Part shown: in pieces, positions 48,940-59,217 of the stretch | How positions within the stretch are numbered: position 1 is the stretch's first letter | Layout of the letters: the number at the start of each line of letters is the position of its first letter | Assembly (NCBI GenBank): GCA_001692895.1 | Contig: KV748187.1 | Span: 2,057,715-2,121,714 of the forward strand | Reading direction: 5' to 3' | Length of the DNA stretch: 64,000 nt | Source: Cenococcum geophilum 1.58 | Lineage: Eukaryota; Ascomycota; Dothideomycetes; Gloniales; Gloniaceae | Made by a program: the position numbers and the translations under genes | Notes under the pieces: model-generated | The model's input: the letters and a program-made list of their open reading frames with translations, nothing else | What the model was told of the DNA's origin: nothing | Database searches by the model: none

Positions 48940-49208
48940 TGTATAATTATAGCACCTGTTATACCAAACGCGTGCTTACGCGTTCGGTACACCAGGTACG
49001 CGTTTACGCGTTTAGTGCACCAACCAACCGCTTACGCGTCTGGTGCACTTATGAAGCACTGACTAATTAGGGGGGAGGCGCACCAGTATATAGACCATGT
49101 AGTCTGCTTTAATATAAAGGACAGTCACCATCTAAACAAGTATACGATACTACATGTATTTCGTGCCCGTGGATACGACTCACTCGTGCTATTAAGTTAG
49201 TACGAACA
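48940..49208 (+). repeat. Element J 5' LTR
   Basis: Starts TGTATAATTATAGCACC and ends TTAGTACGAACA. It holds three related blocks of about 27 bp (48966-49050) with ACGCGT motifs. Confidence 0.94.
48968..49039 (+). promoter_or_regulatory. Cluster of five ACGCGT boxes in the copia LTR
   Basis: ACGCGT occurs at 48968, 48978, 48998, 49006 and 49034. ACGCGT is the core of the MCB element bound by the fungal MBF (Mbp1/Swi6) G1/S regulator in yeasts. A role as enhancer of LTR transcription is inference. The right LTR keeps four; the one at the fourth position reads ACGCAT. Confidence 0.5.
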
Positions 49209-49589
49209 CTGATTAGTAAGCGCGCACAGATCAGCAATCACTCGATACCTCCCCCCGAGCGATACACACGACAGTAACCACCTGTTTAGACTCCTAGTAC
49301 GACCTACTAGAAGGTCAGAAGTCGGGGATTACGGACTTATCTCCAACTCTATATACTTATTTAAGTCTTAGTATGGTTTATTAGAAGTTATAGACGTAAA
49401 TACAGACCTATACAGAACCCCTATCCTTAACCCCCTTGAACCTTAAACCTCTTCGGACCTTTTATAGAAACCCCCTACCCTCCTACAAACTATTATAGAC
49501 CCGTTAATCGATTTTACGGACCGTTATAAGACCTCCCCCACCCGTTATAAGCTGCTACTACCTGTTACACACTATACTACACTATAGTA

Positions 49590-51110
49590 TGGCAGACATT
49601 AGCAAGCAAGTTAGCGAAGGTTAAAAGAAGTGGAGATAAGGCGTCAACGTTACGTCTATAAACGACGTTAATGACTATATTAGCTTTAAAATCCTTAAAT
49701 ATAGATACTTTAAGCTTATAAATGACAACCTGTGGGAGTAATATAAGGAAGACTTTGCGGACTTTACGGAAGCTATTTTTAAGGCTTGCAACCCTACTGC
49801 TATCCGTAACCTATAAACCCTTTTACGTTACTAAGGCGTATAAGTTAAAAGGGATAAACGAGTTACTGTTACACGGTCTCTATATAATATACTATATAAG
49901 GAGAACTAAACGGAATGGACTAAAGAGTAGATTTTAGATTATATTAAAACCAGTAACCTCTTCGCCTCCTTTAAACTTAATAGAATCTCTAGCTTTATAG
50001 CTAACCCATTTAACTAAATTCGTTCCATAAACCTAAGTAGCATTAGAATTAATCTTACTGGCTAAAGTATACCTAATACTTAAGTTACGGACCATAATAC
50101 CCCTATAACCCAAATTACGGACCGTAATACCCCTGTAAACTAAAATACGGACCAAATTACCCCTATTATTTAAGTCACAGATCCGCAAGCTATATATCCG
50201 CAAGCCATAGATTTATAAGTTATAAATCCGCAACCTACCTAAGTAAAGACCTACGGCAAGGAGCTAGCTAACCTAGCTAAGCTCTATACCGACGAATCCA
50301 AGTACAGCAGTGAAAACGATAACTTTAACTTTAAACTTACTATCTTTACGGACCTCTGTCGGAAGGCTAATATTCCTAAATAGGAATTCAGCTAAGCCTA
50401 CTCCACTATGCTGTGCGGCCTAGCACTTAACTACTACTATACTAACCTTAAGAGTAACCCCCTTAGTGTTCCCTTTAATAAGCTATATAAAGCTACGCGC
50501 AACTACTTTAAAGGACCGGAATATAAGCGTGATATTCTTACCCAATGGAATGCGACTAAGCTACGGACCGTAATTAATAAGAATACTGAAAAATCGACTA
50601 TAGAGTGCCTGCAAATTCTCATTAAAGACCTTTGGCACCTATAGCACGGCCTTAACACTAAGCTTTAAATAGATAACTTTTTGTATAATAAACTTATTAC
50701 AGCCTGCTAGGAAGTAGAGCCCTATAAGTACGCCTGCTACAAGCCTATAGATACCTTAGCTGGCCTTATCAATGACCTACGCTCCTCTATTGTAATATAT
50801 AAAGTCTTAAACCCACTAGGCAGCACTTAAGCCTTTATTGCGGATATTTAATATCCGCAAATAGACTTAGACGTCTACTTTATAGACCGCCGCTACCGCT
50901 AGCAGCACCTGTACCGACCAAGTCCTACCCGTAACCCCCGTAGCAACCCCTATATAAAAACATACCCCCGTAGACAAACCAGCCAGAAGTGCTTCGTGTG
51001 CGGTAAGAAAGAATATTGGTCTATAAGGCATACCTGGGAAGAACGTAATAAGTCTAGGAAGAGACTTAATAGCCGTATTAACTAGTTTATTTTGGAATAC
51101 AAAGGAGAGG
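49590..51110 (+). pseudogene. Element J gag (broken)
   Basis: Starts ATGGCAGACATTAGC at 49590. The longest open piece, 50408-50644 (78 residues, MLCGLALNYYYTNLKSNPLS ...), matches gag of fungal copia elements. A zinc-knuckle-like box CFVCGKKEYWSIRHT lies at about 50990-51035, where CGKxGCWSxxH is expected (Cys now Tyr). Stops replace Gln codons elsewhere. The open frame 49722-49937 is in another frame and is a shadow. Confidence 0.8.
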
Positions 51111-51316
51111 AAGTAGAAGAGCCCCCTAATAAGTTAATAGAAGCCCTTATAATTGACTTTAACTTAGACGCTTAGGAATAAAAGACCTTAAAGACATTCC
51201 TAACCACTTTTGGACCTTTTACGGATAGCTAAGCCTTTAATATTACGACCGTATTAGCCAACCGTTCCTTTATACACTTAGTTACGCCTAAAAACTATTC
51301 CGTAAGTACCCCTATT

Positions 51317-51520
51317 ATGGATATTATAGATTATGAGCAGGACCTATTTGCATATATCACCACAGAACGCTATACCCCTAAGGAATTCTACGGTGTTATA
51401 ATTAACATAGGTGCCTCTAAGAAGTCTACCATAGGCTATGGACAATACCTTATATATAGGACCACCATAAATGATAATATGGACATTAATATTACGCAAA
51501 CTGGGGCCGTAAATATCTAA
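51317..51520 (+). pseudogene. Element J aspartic protease (open fragment)
   Basis: A 67-residue open fragment of the polyprotein. It contains GVIINIGASKKSTIGYGQY, which fits the (M)IDTGASKxSTxGxxQ active site of copia proteases with the catalytic Asp changed to Asn. It cannot be active and is only a piece of the former gag-pol. Confidence 0.82.
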
Positions 51521-51779
51521 TTCGGCATTAGCTCAACCGCATTAATTAGATTAATTAAAGTTAAGACTTTAATTAGCCTAGTTAACTTCCACGTGGTAAA
51601 AGCGGATACCCCCTTCCTACTCTATTTTATAGACATAGATAGGTTATAGGTGTACTACAATAATGTTACGGACACCCTAATTGGCCCTATAACTGCCCTA
51701 GGAAGTAAGTATATTACCCTACCAATTACACGACGATTTAGACACCCGTTCCTTATATGGGGAGAGACTTTACGGACCT

Positions 51780-52830
51780 ATATTTAGGAATCTTTCGACT
51801 ATAACCCGTGCTACCTTACTAGTACTGAGATCCACCGCCTATACCGCCGTTTCGGCTACCCGTTAGCCAAAAAGCTATATAGAGTCCTTAAACGCTCTAG
51901 ATATAACAACGTTAACAGAAAGGCAATTAACCACCTGACCAAATACTGCTCCTTCTGCTAGAAATATAGACGTTCCCTAAGCCGATTTAAGTTTACCCTT
52001 TATAAGGACCTTAACTTTAACCACTTAGTGTACGTGGATATTATATATATTAACGGCAGTCCAGTATTATATATAATTGATAAGGTAACCCACTATTAAG
52101 CCGCCCGTTGGTTGCAAAATATATCTATAAAATACACTTAGGATATTTTATAGACCTGCTAGATCGATATATACGTTAGACCTCCGTAGTATATTACCTA
52201 TAACGCTAGTAGGAACTTCATCAGCAAGGAATTCTAGTAGTATGCTACGGCTATAGCTATATTAACAAAAGCCGTTCTAGTTAAGGCGTACTAGTCCGTT
52301 AGGCTTATTAAGCGAGCTTACTTAGCCTTATGGAGAGCTTACTAGATTATTATAGATAAGTGTAAGGACATCTAAAAGGAACTAGCTTTATAGATGGCCG
52401 TAAAAGCTATTAATAACACTGCTAGCCCTAACAAACTAGTACCTACCCTCTTGGTTTACGGAGCCTACCTAAGGATAAGCAACCTAGGCCCTCCTGCCCC
52501 GTCTATTACGGAATGAGTAGCTATAATACGGAAGGCAATAACTAAAATAGTTAAGCTACGGGCCAAGCAAGCTATTAATAACGCCCTGTACTACCGCAAC
52601 GGACCTAATATAACCCTAGTATACGACCTCCCGCTTAACTCTAAAGTCCTTATATGGCGTAAAAGCGGCAGTTAGAATGGACCTTATTGCCTACTAGCCG
52701 TAGAAAACGAGACGTGCTGCGTATAGCTTCCTAGTGGGCCAACTAGCTTTAGAAGCACGTCCGTAAAACCCTACTTTCAATCTAAAAACACCCATGACGT
52801 TAAACTAGACAAACTGGAAGCACCCGCTAA
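51780..52830 (+). pseudogene. Element J integrase (broken)
   Basis: The zinc domain reads EIHRLYRRFGYPLAKKLYR and HLTKYCSFC*KY (His-x-His ... C-x2-C form kept in part) at about 51825-51965. The core follows, with HLVYVDIIYING (first catalytic Asp kept) near 52020-52060 and TYNASRNFISKEF near 52200, where the second Asp is Asn. Stops replace Gln and Trp codons. Confidence 0.8.
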
Positions 52831-52999
52831 ATTAAATAAACTAGAAGCACCCTTACCTACCCTAGAAGTCCCCTAGAAACCCACTAAACCTACTATAAAG
52901 CGTAGTTAAGGACGCCCCTAAAAGCACCCTATAACTAAGAACACCGTAATAGAAAATTACCTAACCTCCGCAGGAATATCCGTAAGGCAATCTCCGCCT

Positions 53000-53720
53000 A
53001 TAGATATATTAGTTTTAGTATAGGAAACCCCGTTTACGGACTTACGACGTAAAGAGATTAACGGACTACTTAAAAAGGGTGTCTTTGCGGTTATAATAGA
53101 GAAAGACGTCCCGTAAGGCGTCCGTATATTTAACTTACGCTTTATTAACGAGATTAAGCACCCTAGTACTAATAAAGCCTTTAAGAAATTAAGGCTTGTT
53201 ATATAAGCTTATAATAATAAGGGAAAGGACTTAGTCCTTACGCAATTACCTACAATTTAATAAGTTAGCCAACGAATTATACTTATACTTGCGCCGGGAC
53301 TACAGTAAAATAAACCCGTAGCCCTATACTTACGGGACATCTTATAAGCCTACGTGCAGTCTAATACCTACCTAAGTAGGGATATCTTTATACGACTACC
53401 CCGTGAGCTTAACCTATAACTAGGAATAATTTTACGGGTTATAAAACCTCTTTACGGAGTACTAGAAGCTGGAAACCATTAATTTAAAATATACCACCAG
53501 CACTATATTAGTAAGCTTAAAATGGAACAATTAACCTATAACCCCTACCTCCTATACAGCCCATTAAACGGCCTTAGTATTATTAGACTTTAAACAAATA
53601 ATACCCTCTTCTTAGCAGACCGGACATTTGTAGACGCTAAAGAGACTAAACTATAAGAAGCTAAGTTCCTGGCAAAGCCGTAAGAGCAGTTAACTAAGTA
53701 AACTCTAATTAAGTTTAACG
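53000..53720 (+). pseudogene. Element J reverse transcriptase (broken)
   Basis: RT motifs of copia elements: KEINGLLKKGVFAVI, GVRIFNLRFINEIK, LYLRDIL*AYV*S, LRVIKPLYGVLEAGNH, and L*TNNTLFLADRTFV at about 53588-53640. In related fungal elements this last stretch reads QTDDTLFLAD; both catalytic Asp are now Asn. Confidence 0.85.
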
Positions 53721-54049
53721 GAGGCTTAATTATATAAAAGGGCAACTTAATCTAGCTAACCTAGGAACGCCAAGCTTAAAACCTAAAGCTTATTATAGTA
53801 AAGCCTACGGACCTTACTAGTTCCCATAGAGAGACCTGTAAGACCATAAATATAAAGGACTAATACGCTGTATAGCGTGCAAGAGGCGCCTATATTGCCA
53901 CAGTCTGCCAACCCAAATCTGCCTATAACTTGTCCTTTGCGGCCCAGGCAGTAGATCTATAAGAAGAAAATATTAAGCAGCTTAATAAGCGCATTTAGTG
54001 GCAAATTAACAATGTAGTAAGGGGACTTACTTTTATACCACTAGACCTA

Positions 54050-54560
54050 AGTTCCCTTAGCTTACTAGCATTTACGGACGCCTCCTTTGCCAATAATAAA
54101 GACCTATTATCATAAATTGGCTTTATAATTGTACTTACGGACTATAATTAGGACGCAAATATACTACACTAGTCTTTAATTAAGTGTAAATAAGTAACCC
54201 GTAGTGTACTAGCTTCTAAACTATATATACTAGCTTATGGATTTAATATAGCAGCCGTAATCAAATTAACGGTCTAGAAGATTCTACAACTAGAGTAGTT
54301 ACCCCTGGTTTTATACACCGATTTAAAGTCCCTTTACGACTACCTAGTTAAACTAGGTATGACATAAGAGAAGAGGCTTATAGTTAACCTAATGTGCTTA
54401 CGTTAGGCCTATAAATGACGTGAAATTACAAAGGTTAAATGGATTAGCAGCGGAGATAACCTAGCGGACGCTATAACTAAGGCAAAGCCGTGTTAAGCCC
54501 TTAAAACCCTAATTAACACGAATAAGCTTAACCTAAAAGTTATAGAATGGGTAGAACGGG
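54050..54560 (+). pseudogene. Element J RNase H (broken)
   Basis: Reads LLAFTDASFANNKDLLS*IG (catalytic Asp kept), SVLASKLYILAYGFN (the ASSxAEY box; the Glu position is altered), VLYTDLKSLYDYL and ISSGDNLADAITK (the last Asp box). The degeneracy is milder than in the gypsy elements. Confidence 0.85.
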
Positions 54561-54705
54561 ACTAACAGAGCACCTATAGTATGTCTACGGCCCGTTAGAA
54601 GGCTGTACGGCTTATTATACGGTATAGGTAGAAAACGGTGGAAAGCTACAGTAGAACTTGGTGGACTTACGTAACCTACCGAATTTTATAGGGTAGTTAA
54701 ATTAA

Positions 54706-54748
54706 CCAATTACAATTTTCTATCCCCGGGATGGAAAATTGCCATTGG
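54706..54748. other. Near-perfect 43-bp inverted repeat in element J
   Basis: Arms of 21 bases meet at CCCGGG: CAATTTTCTATCCCC against GGGATGGAAAATTG, extended by CCAAT/ATTGG. Lies between RNase H and the 3' LTR. A related half-site (GGATTTTCCATCCC) occurs near 45865 in element I. Confidence 0.75.
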
Positions 54749-54999
54749 TTTACTTAGCACTAGCGCCTTAGCGGCCCTTAAAATCTGACTTACGGCTCGT
54801 CTACTGCCCGTTAAAAGGCCGTACGGTTTATTTTACGGGCCGTAAGCAGAACTTACAGCTAGCTTAGAGCACCGTTTGGAAGGCAGCCTAGATGGCACCT
54901 TAGGGAGATTTCCTATATATTTTCCTTTATATTCTATGGTTTTATTAAAGCAATTACGGAGGCTGTATACAGGTGGTTTTATTTTTTAAGTACTGCCAG

Positions 55000-55268
55000 T
55001 ATATAATTACAGCACCTATTATACCAAACGCGTGCTTACGCGTTCGGTACACCAGGTACGCGTTTACGCATTCAGTGCACTAACCAACCGCTTACGCGTC
55101 TGGTGCACTTATAAAGCACTAACTAATTAGGGGGGAGGCGCACCAGTATATAGACCACGTAGTCTGCTTTAATATAAAGGACAGTCACCATCTAAACAAG
55201 CATACGATACTACATGTATTTCGTGCCCGTGGATACGACTCACTTGTGCTATTAAGTTAGTACGAACA
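55000..55268 (+). repeat. Element J 3' LTR
   Basis: 269 bp, starts TATATAATTACAGCACC, ends TTAGTACGAACA, followed by AAATC. Nearly identical to 48940-49208 with transitions at CA/TG sites. Confidence 0.94.
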
Positions 55269-55273
55269 AAATC

Positions 55274-57279
55274 CTTTCTTTAGGTGCTCTTTAAGGTATT
55301 ATTATATTATAAGTAGCTCTTCTTACGACATACCGTATAACGGGCCAAACTTTGGCGTTATATTAGGTTTAAGTTCTATCTTAAAATTATACTTATCTTA
55401 ATGTGGGGGTAGTTAGTCTATAAATTATTTCTTAAACGTATTAATTAAATTATGATATTTTTTAGGTATAAGAGGTTGGGGGTTAATATATTGCTTCGGT
55501 TTTAACGCCTTCTTAATATCTTCTAGTATTATAGTAAAGATCTTATAGTCTTGTTTTCTTGCTAATAAATAAAAGGGTGCGGCTTATATTATATGAATTT
55601 TAAGAGGTTTTAATATATCATCTTCGCATTCTTTCCCGTAATTGGTAGTTATAACTTTATTATATTGGTTTAAGGTTTATAGTAAGGGCAATTTATATTA
55701 TATTAAATTTAAATAGTCGTGTATATGTTTATAGGGTAAGTGGTATTTTAAGTAATAACTTTGGCAGTAAGTTATATTAAATTTTAGTGTTTTTTTAACC
55801 CAGCTAATTAAAGGGTTGTGTTGTTTTAGCTATCTATATCCAAGTATTACTTTATAATACTTTAAGGGTATTATATATAGGGAAACGTATTTAAGGTGTT
55901 TGCCTATCTGCATCTTTATAAGAGCGTAGTGCGTTAGTTCGCTATATATTAAAGGCTTGCTATTAAAGCCTTATAGGCCTTAGGGCTTATTAAGTTTCTT
56001 TAAATTTAAGCGTTAAGTTTTTGCGTAGTTTGTATTAATAAAGCCTATACTAGTGGCTCTGCTGTCTATAAGGATTTATACTTCCTTTTATTTTTTAAGT
56101 ATTTAAATTTCGCCAAGTATATTGAGGGAGTTATGTTATATATTAGCGCTAGAAGAGCCTAGATATTTATACTCTTCTACTTCTTATCTTAAAGCGTAAC
56201 TTGGCCCTAGGATAATTTGTTTTCCAAATTAACTAAAGGTAAGACACTTTATAATAACTAAGTATAATTTATAGAATAAGTATAATTTATAGAATGAGTG
56301 CGACTTAAGGACTGAGAGGAGCTACGGCGGACCTTTTCGAAAGGGTAAGTTTGGTAATCCCTTTAAATATATCCCTTTTTTCTATATCTAAAACATTCTC
56401 CATTTACGGCTTGTGTTTTTTATTTATTGGTTCCTAAGGGTGTATAGGATTAAGTGGCGTTAAGGTCTATAGGGTTATATATAGGGCTTTTGGGTCTTAG
56501 AGACGGATCGCGCTTTAGGGTATATATCGGTTTTATAGAGTTTTAAACGTAAGGTGTAGTTGGCTTTAGGGAATAAGTCTATTTGTTATATTAAAGGTCC
56601 TTATTAATTCGTTAATATATTATAGCAAATTCGGGTAAGTCCTTTGGCAGTTCTCTGCCTACTAACTATACTCTAATTTTATCCAAAATAGCTTAATGGA
56701 GGGTAGTAACTTTAGCAGCTTTATTCTAATCTAGTTTACTAATAAGGCCTAAAAATTCCAAAAAGAAGCTGGTAAAGTCTCGGTTCTATTATTATAGATT
56801 TTTAAGTTTGGTAACAGCTGTATATTTATAGCTGGCGTTATTATATATTCGTTCTAGTAGAGAGATAAAGATTTTAAAATTAATAAAGGTGCTATTACGG
56901 AAGAATGGGTCTATAGTTTGTGTAGCGTCTTTACTTAAATAAGACATTCTATAGCTAATCTTGCTAGCTTTAGTAGGGTATTAGTTATAGTTTATTAAAA
57001 GTTTAAGACGGAGCTTAGTTATAAAGGGATATAGGTTATTTTAATTTCTATTAAATATTGGAGGGTTAAGGAGCTTTTTAGATTTTGTGGTAAGTACTAG
57101 GTTTATTATAGGTACGGGTTAAGCTACTATTACTAGTTTAGGGTTTGTATTTAATAGGTCGGGTTCGCATATAGTTATTTTAATTTTGTTTATAGGTGTT
57201 ACTATTAGGGTCTCTAATGCGAGTACTTTAGCGTCGTAGAGTTCTTTACGTATTACTTTAATTAATTGCTAATGCTAAG
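55274..57279 (-). pseudogene. Element I gag, protease and start of RT (broken)
   Basis: Minus-strand frame continuing from beyond J. The protease SLINSRATSIGFINTNYA at about 56029-56076 (the DSGATSxFID box), then KYYKVILGYR*LK*HNPLI, the approach to RT with FGPLYGMS*EELLVI*YYL, ending KKGFI at J. Gag lies to the right (about 56300-57270) with no clear zinc knuckle seen. The frame is cut at 57279 by element H, so the gag start and 5' LTR are expected past the window end. Confidence 0.75.
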
Positions 57280-57541
57280 TATCACGGCACTGATCTGACG
57301 CATACTGTTTCATACTATCTCGTACTGTTTCCTACCGTTGGCTGACCCACCACTAGTACCTTGGCGGCCGGCCCTACTATTTGTATACAATACCCCATTT
57401 CCACCTTCTTCTCCTCTTTATACCACAACATAGTTATTTAGTCTACTTTATTACAGCACTGTAATAGTTTATGGTATCTCTAATTACACCCTATTGCGAT
57501 ATTTATTTTTCCTAGTCTACTGTCTCCGTTTTCCTAGTACA
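57280..57541 (+). repeat. Element H 5' LTR
   Basis: Starts TATCACGGCACTGATCTGAC and ends CCTAGTACA, aligned with the G LTR, from which it differs by transitions and one extra block near 57310-57335 (GTACTGTTTC-type repeat). TGGCGTGACCGATA at 57551 may be the primer-binding site. CTAAG at 57275-57279 is the predicted target duplication. Confidence 0.65.
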
Positions 57542-57716
57542 ATCGCGACCTGGCGTGACCGATAATACCGTACCACAGTCCCAGACAATCTCAGTATAGT
57601 CTCAGCATAGCCTCAGTACAGTCTTAGCAATCTTAGTATTATAGTCAGCCTTATAGATTCTAATTGCCTTACCTAGATCTCCTAGAATGGGCGACCACAA
57701 TATAGACGACGTCCCG

Positions 57717-57856
57717 TGTGACGGCTCGAACCATCGAACAAATGTCTCGACAGAGACTTGAACGAATGCTTGCAAGATCAAGCGAACGAATGCTGTATTA
57801 CGAAGATATTAAGCTGAGGAGCAAGAGAAGGTAATGAGGCGACGTCTATATACACA
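57717..57856. repeat. Element F left terminal inverted repeat
   Basis: 140 bp matching the reverse complement of 59078-59217 except at N positions. Confidence 0.9.
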
Positions 57857-58089
57857 TTATATTAAGCTCCCCAGTCATATGCAGGCTGTGGTATCATGTC
57901 TCAGGTCACGAAGTCCTGTGGTAGCTGGGTTGCGAGAAGCTTAGTCCCTATACCGCGCAGGCACCCTCATGTTTCTTTTTGTTTTTATTTCGATTCTTTT
58001 ATTTGATTCTTCCTACCTAACGGCCGCCTATGCTATGGGGAAGCACGTGCCGGGCAGTAACCTCTTTCCGACCGTACGAGCTCGTCGAC

Positions 58090-58230
58090 CGACCAAGCAA
58101 CGCGTATATCCGTCAACCGAACGCGTGTGCCTACCGACCGACCTATCGACCGAACGACGACGACGCGTCTAACGCGTATATCTGTCGACGATCGACCGAC
58201 CGACCGACCGAACGACCGTACGTCTACGGA
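58090..58230. repeat. CGAC/CGAA microsatellite-like stretch in F
   Basis: Runs of gaccgaccgaccgaacg-type tetranucleotides, with four ACGCGT motifs between 58099 and 58180. Overlapping frames on both strands are artefacts of this composition. Confidence 0.7.
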
Positions 58231-58779
58231 CGCTGGCACCGTACTGCTACCTCAATAGCCCTGTTTGATGGATACTAAGCCACGTATACTGTGAGGAACG
58301 AAATCGGTTGATACTGAGACTAGTGCTATGCACTGGCTGTGAGGAACGACCCCGACTGATACTGAGCTATACGAGCTTCGAGGAACGAAATCGACTAGGA
58401 CTACCGACGCTGGCATCACTCTGCTATTGACTACCGATCGTGCCGATATGCATACGATCTATATACTAGACAACAGTAGCGCCAATATGCCTGCTACTAC
58501 GACCTGACCACGATCGTGCCGTTACGCCTGCGATCCACGACTTCCGCNTGCATCGTACTGCTACAACAAACGACTGCTGCCCTGCCAACAGTCGACGAGA
58601 CAATAATCGTGCCTTTACGCCTACGATTACTCAACCAATCGATAGCCCGAGCTCTTCGTTCGACCTGCTATCACAAGACAACCGATAGACGAGCTCTGTG
58701 CTCGACCACTATCGTTATCGCCGCTAGTACCGTACTACTACCCGAACAGACATCTGCTGCTACGCTTGCAGTTGATCCA

Positions 58780-58945
58780 ATTTGACAATTGCTGCTCTGC
58801 CTGCAGCTTAACCTTAATTCGACCACTACTGCTCCTGCCTGCAGTACTACAACAGACCTCTGCTGCTCTTGCCTGCAGCATTCCAACTGACCCTCGCTGC
58901 TCTGCCTGCAGCATCTCATCGACTACTGCTGCCCCACCTGCAGCA
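58780..58945. repeat. CTGCTCTGCCTGCAGC module array in F
   Basis: At least four copies of CTGC(T)CTGCCTGCAG-like modules spaced by about 35-45 bases. Related modules occur in element E at 43040-43150. Confidence 0.75.
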
Positions 58946-59024
58946 ACAACTACAACTGTATACAAGGTAGACAAGTACTGGAGAACGACGCCTGAGGGCA
59001 GGCTTTTTCAAAGGGGGGGGGTGA

Positions 59025-59217
59025 TGTGACGGCGCTGGAGCGCGTCACCTAGTCAGGGGTTCGCNTAAGACTTGGCNTGTGTATATAGACGTNGCCTCAN
59101 NACCTTCTCTTGCTCCTNAGCTTAATATCTTCGTAATACAGCATTCGTTCGCTTGATCTTGCAAGCATTCGTTCAAGTCTCTGTCGAGACATTTGTTCGA
59201 TGGTTCGAGCCGTCACA
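59025..59217 (+). repeat. Element F right LTR-like end
   Basis: 193 bp with TGTGACGG start and CCGTCACA end. The first 24 bases can fold (GTGACGGCGCT against AGCGCGTCAC). Several N bases lie at 59065-59117. Confidence 0.7.

Larger units (their letters stand above)
48940..55268 (+). mobile_element. Element J: full-length Ty1/copia retrotransposon, RIP-inactivated
   Basis: A 6329-bp element with 269-bp LTRs and AAATC duplications. The order gag, protease, integrase, RT, RNase H is that of copia elements, on the plus strand. It is inserted in the RT of element I. Confidence 0.94.
57717..59217. mobile_element. Element F: 1.5-kb RIP-sparse element with inverted LTR-like ends
   Basis: Bounded by exact TCCCG duplications (57712-57716 and 59218-59222). 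The ends are 140-bp inverted repeats (57717-57856 and 59078-59217) starting TGTGACGGCTCGAACCATCG. The right end looks like a full LTR of 193 bp (59025-59217, TGTGACGG ... CCGTCACA) preceded by a purine tract (aaagggggggggtga). CA and TG are common, so it entered after, or escaped, RIP. Interior frames (57969-58278, 58516-59029, both strands) are low-complexity and not convincing genes. It shares modules with element E. Confidence 0.8.

Noticed and set aside
57857..57960. tRNA-like or primer-site sequence after the left end of F
   Set aside because: No cloverleaf could be drawn and no anticodon arm was evident.
57969..59029. Several overlapping frames on both strands of element F
   Set aside because: They overlap each other, are low-complexity, and follow the tetranucleotide and CTGCCTGCAG repeats; absence of RIP stops alone explains their openness.
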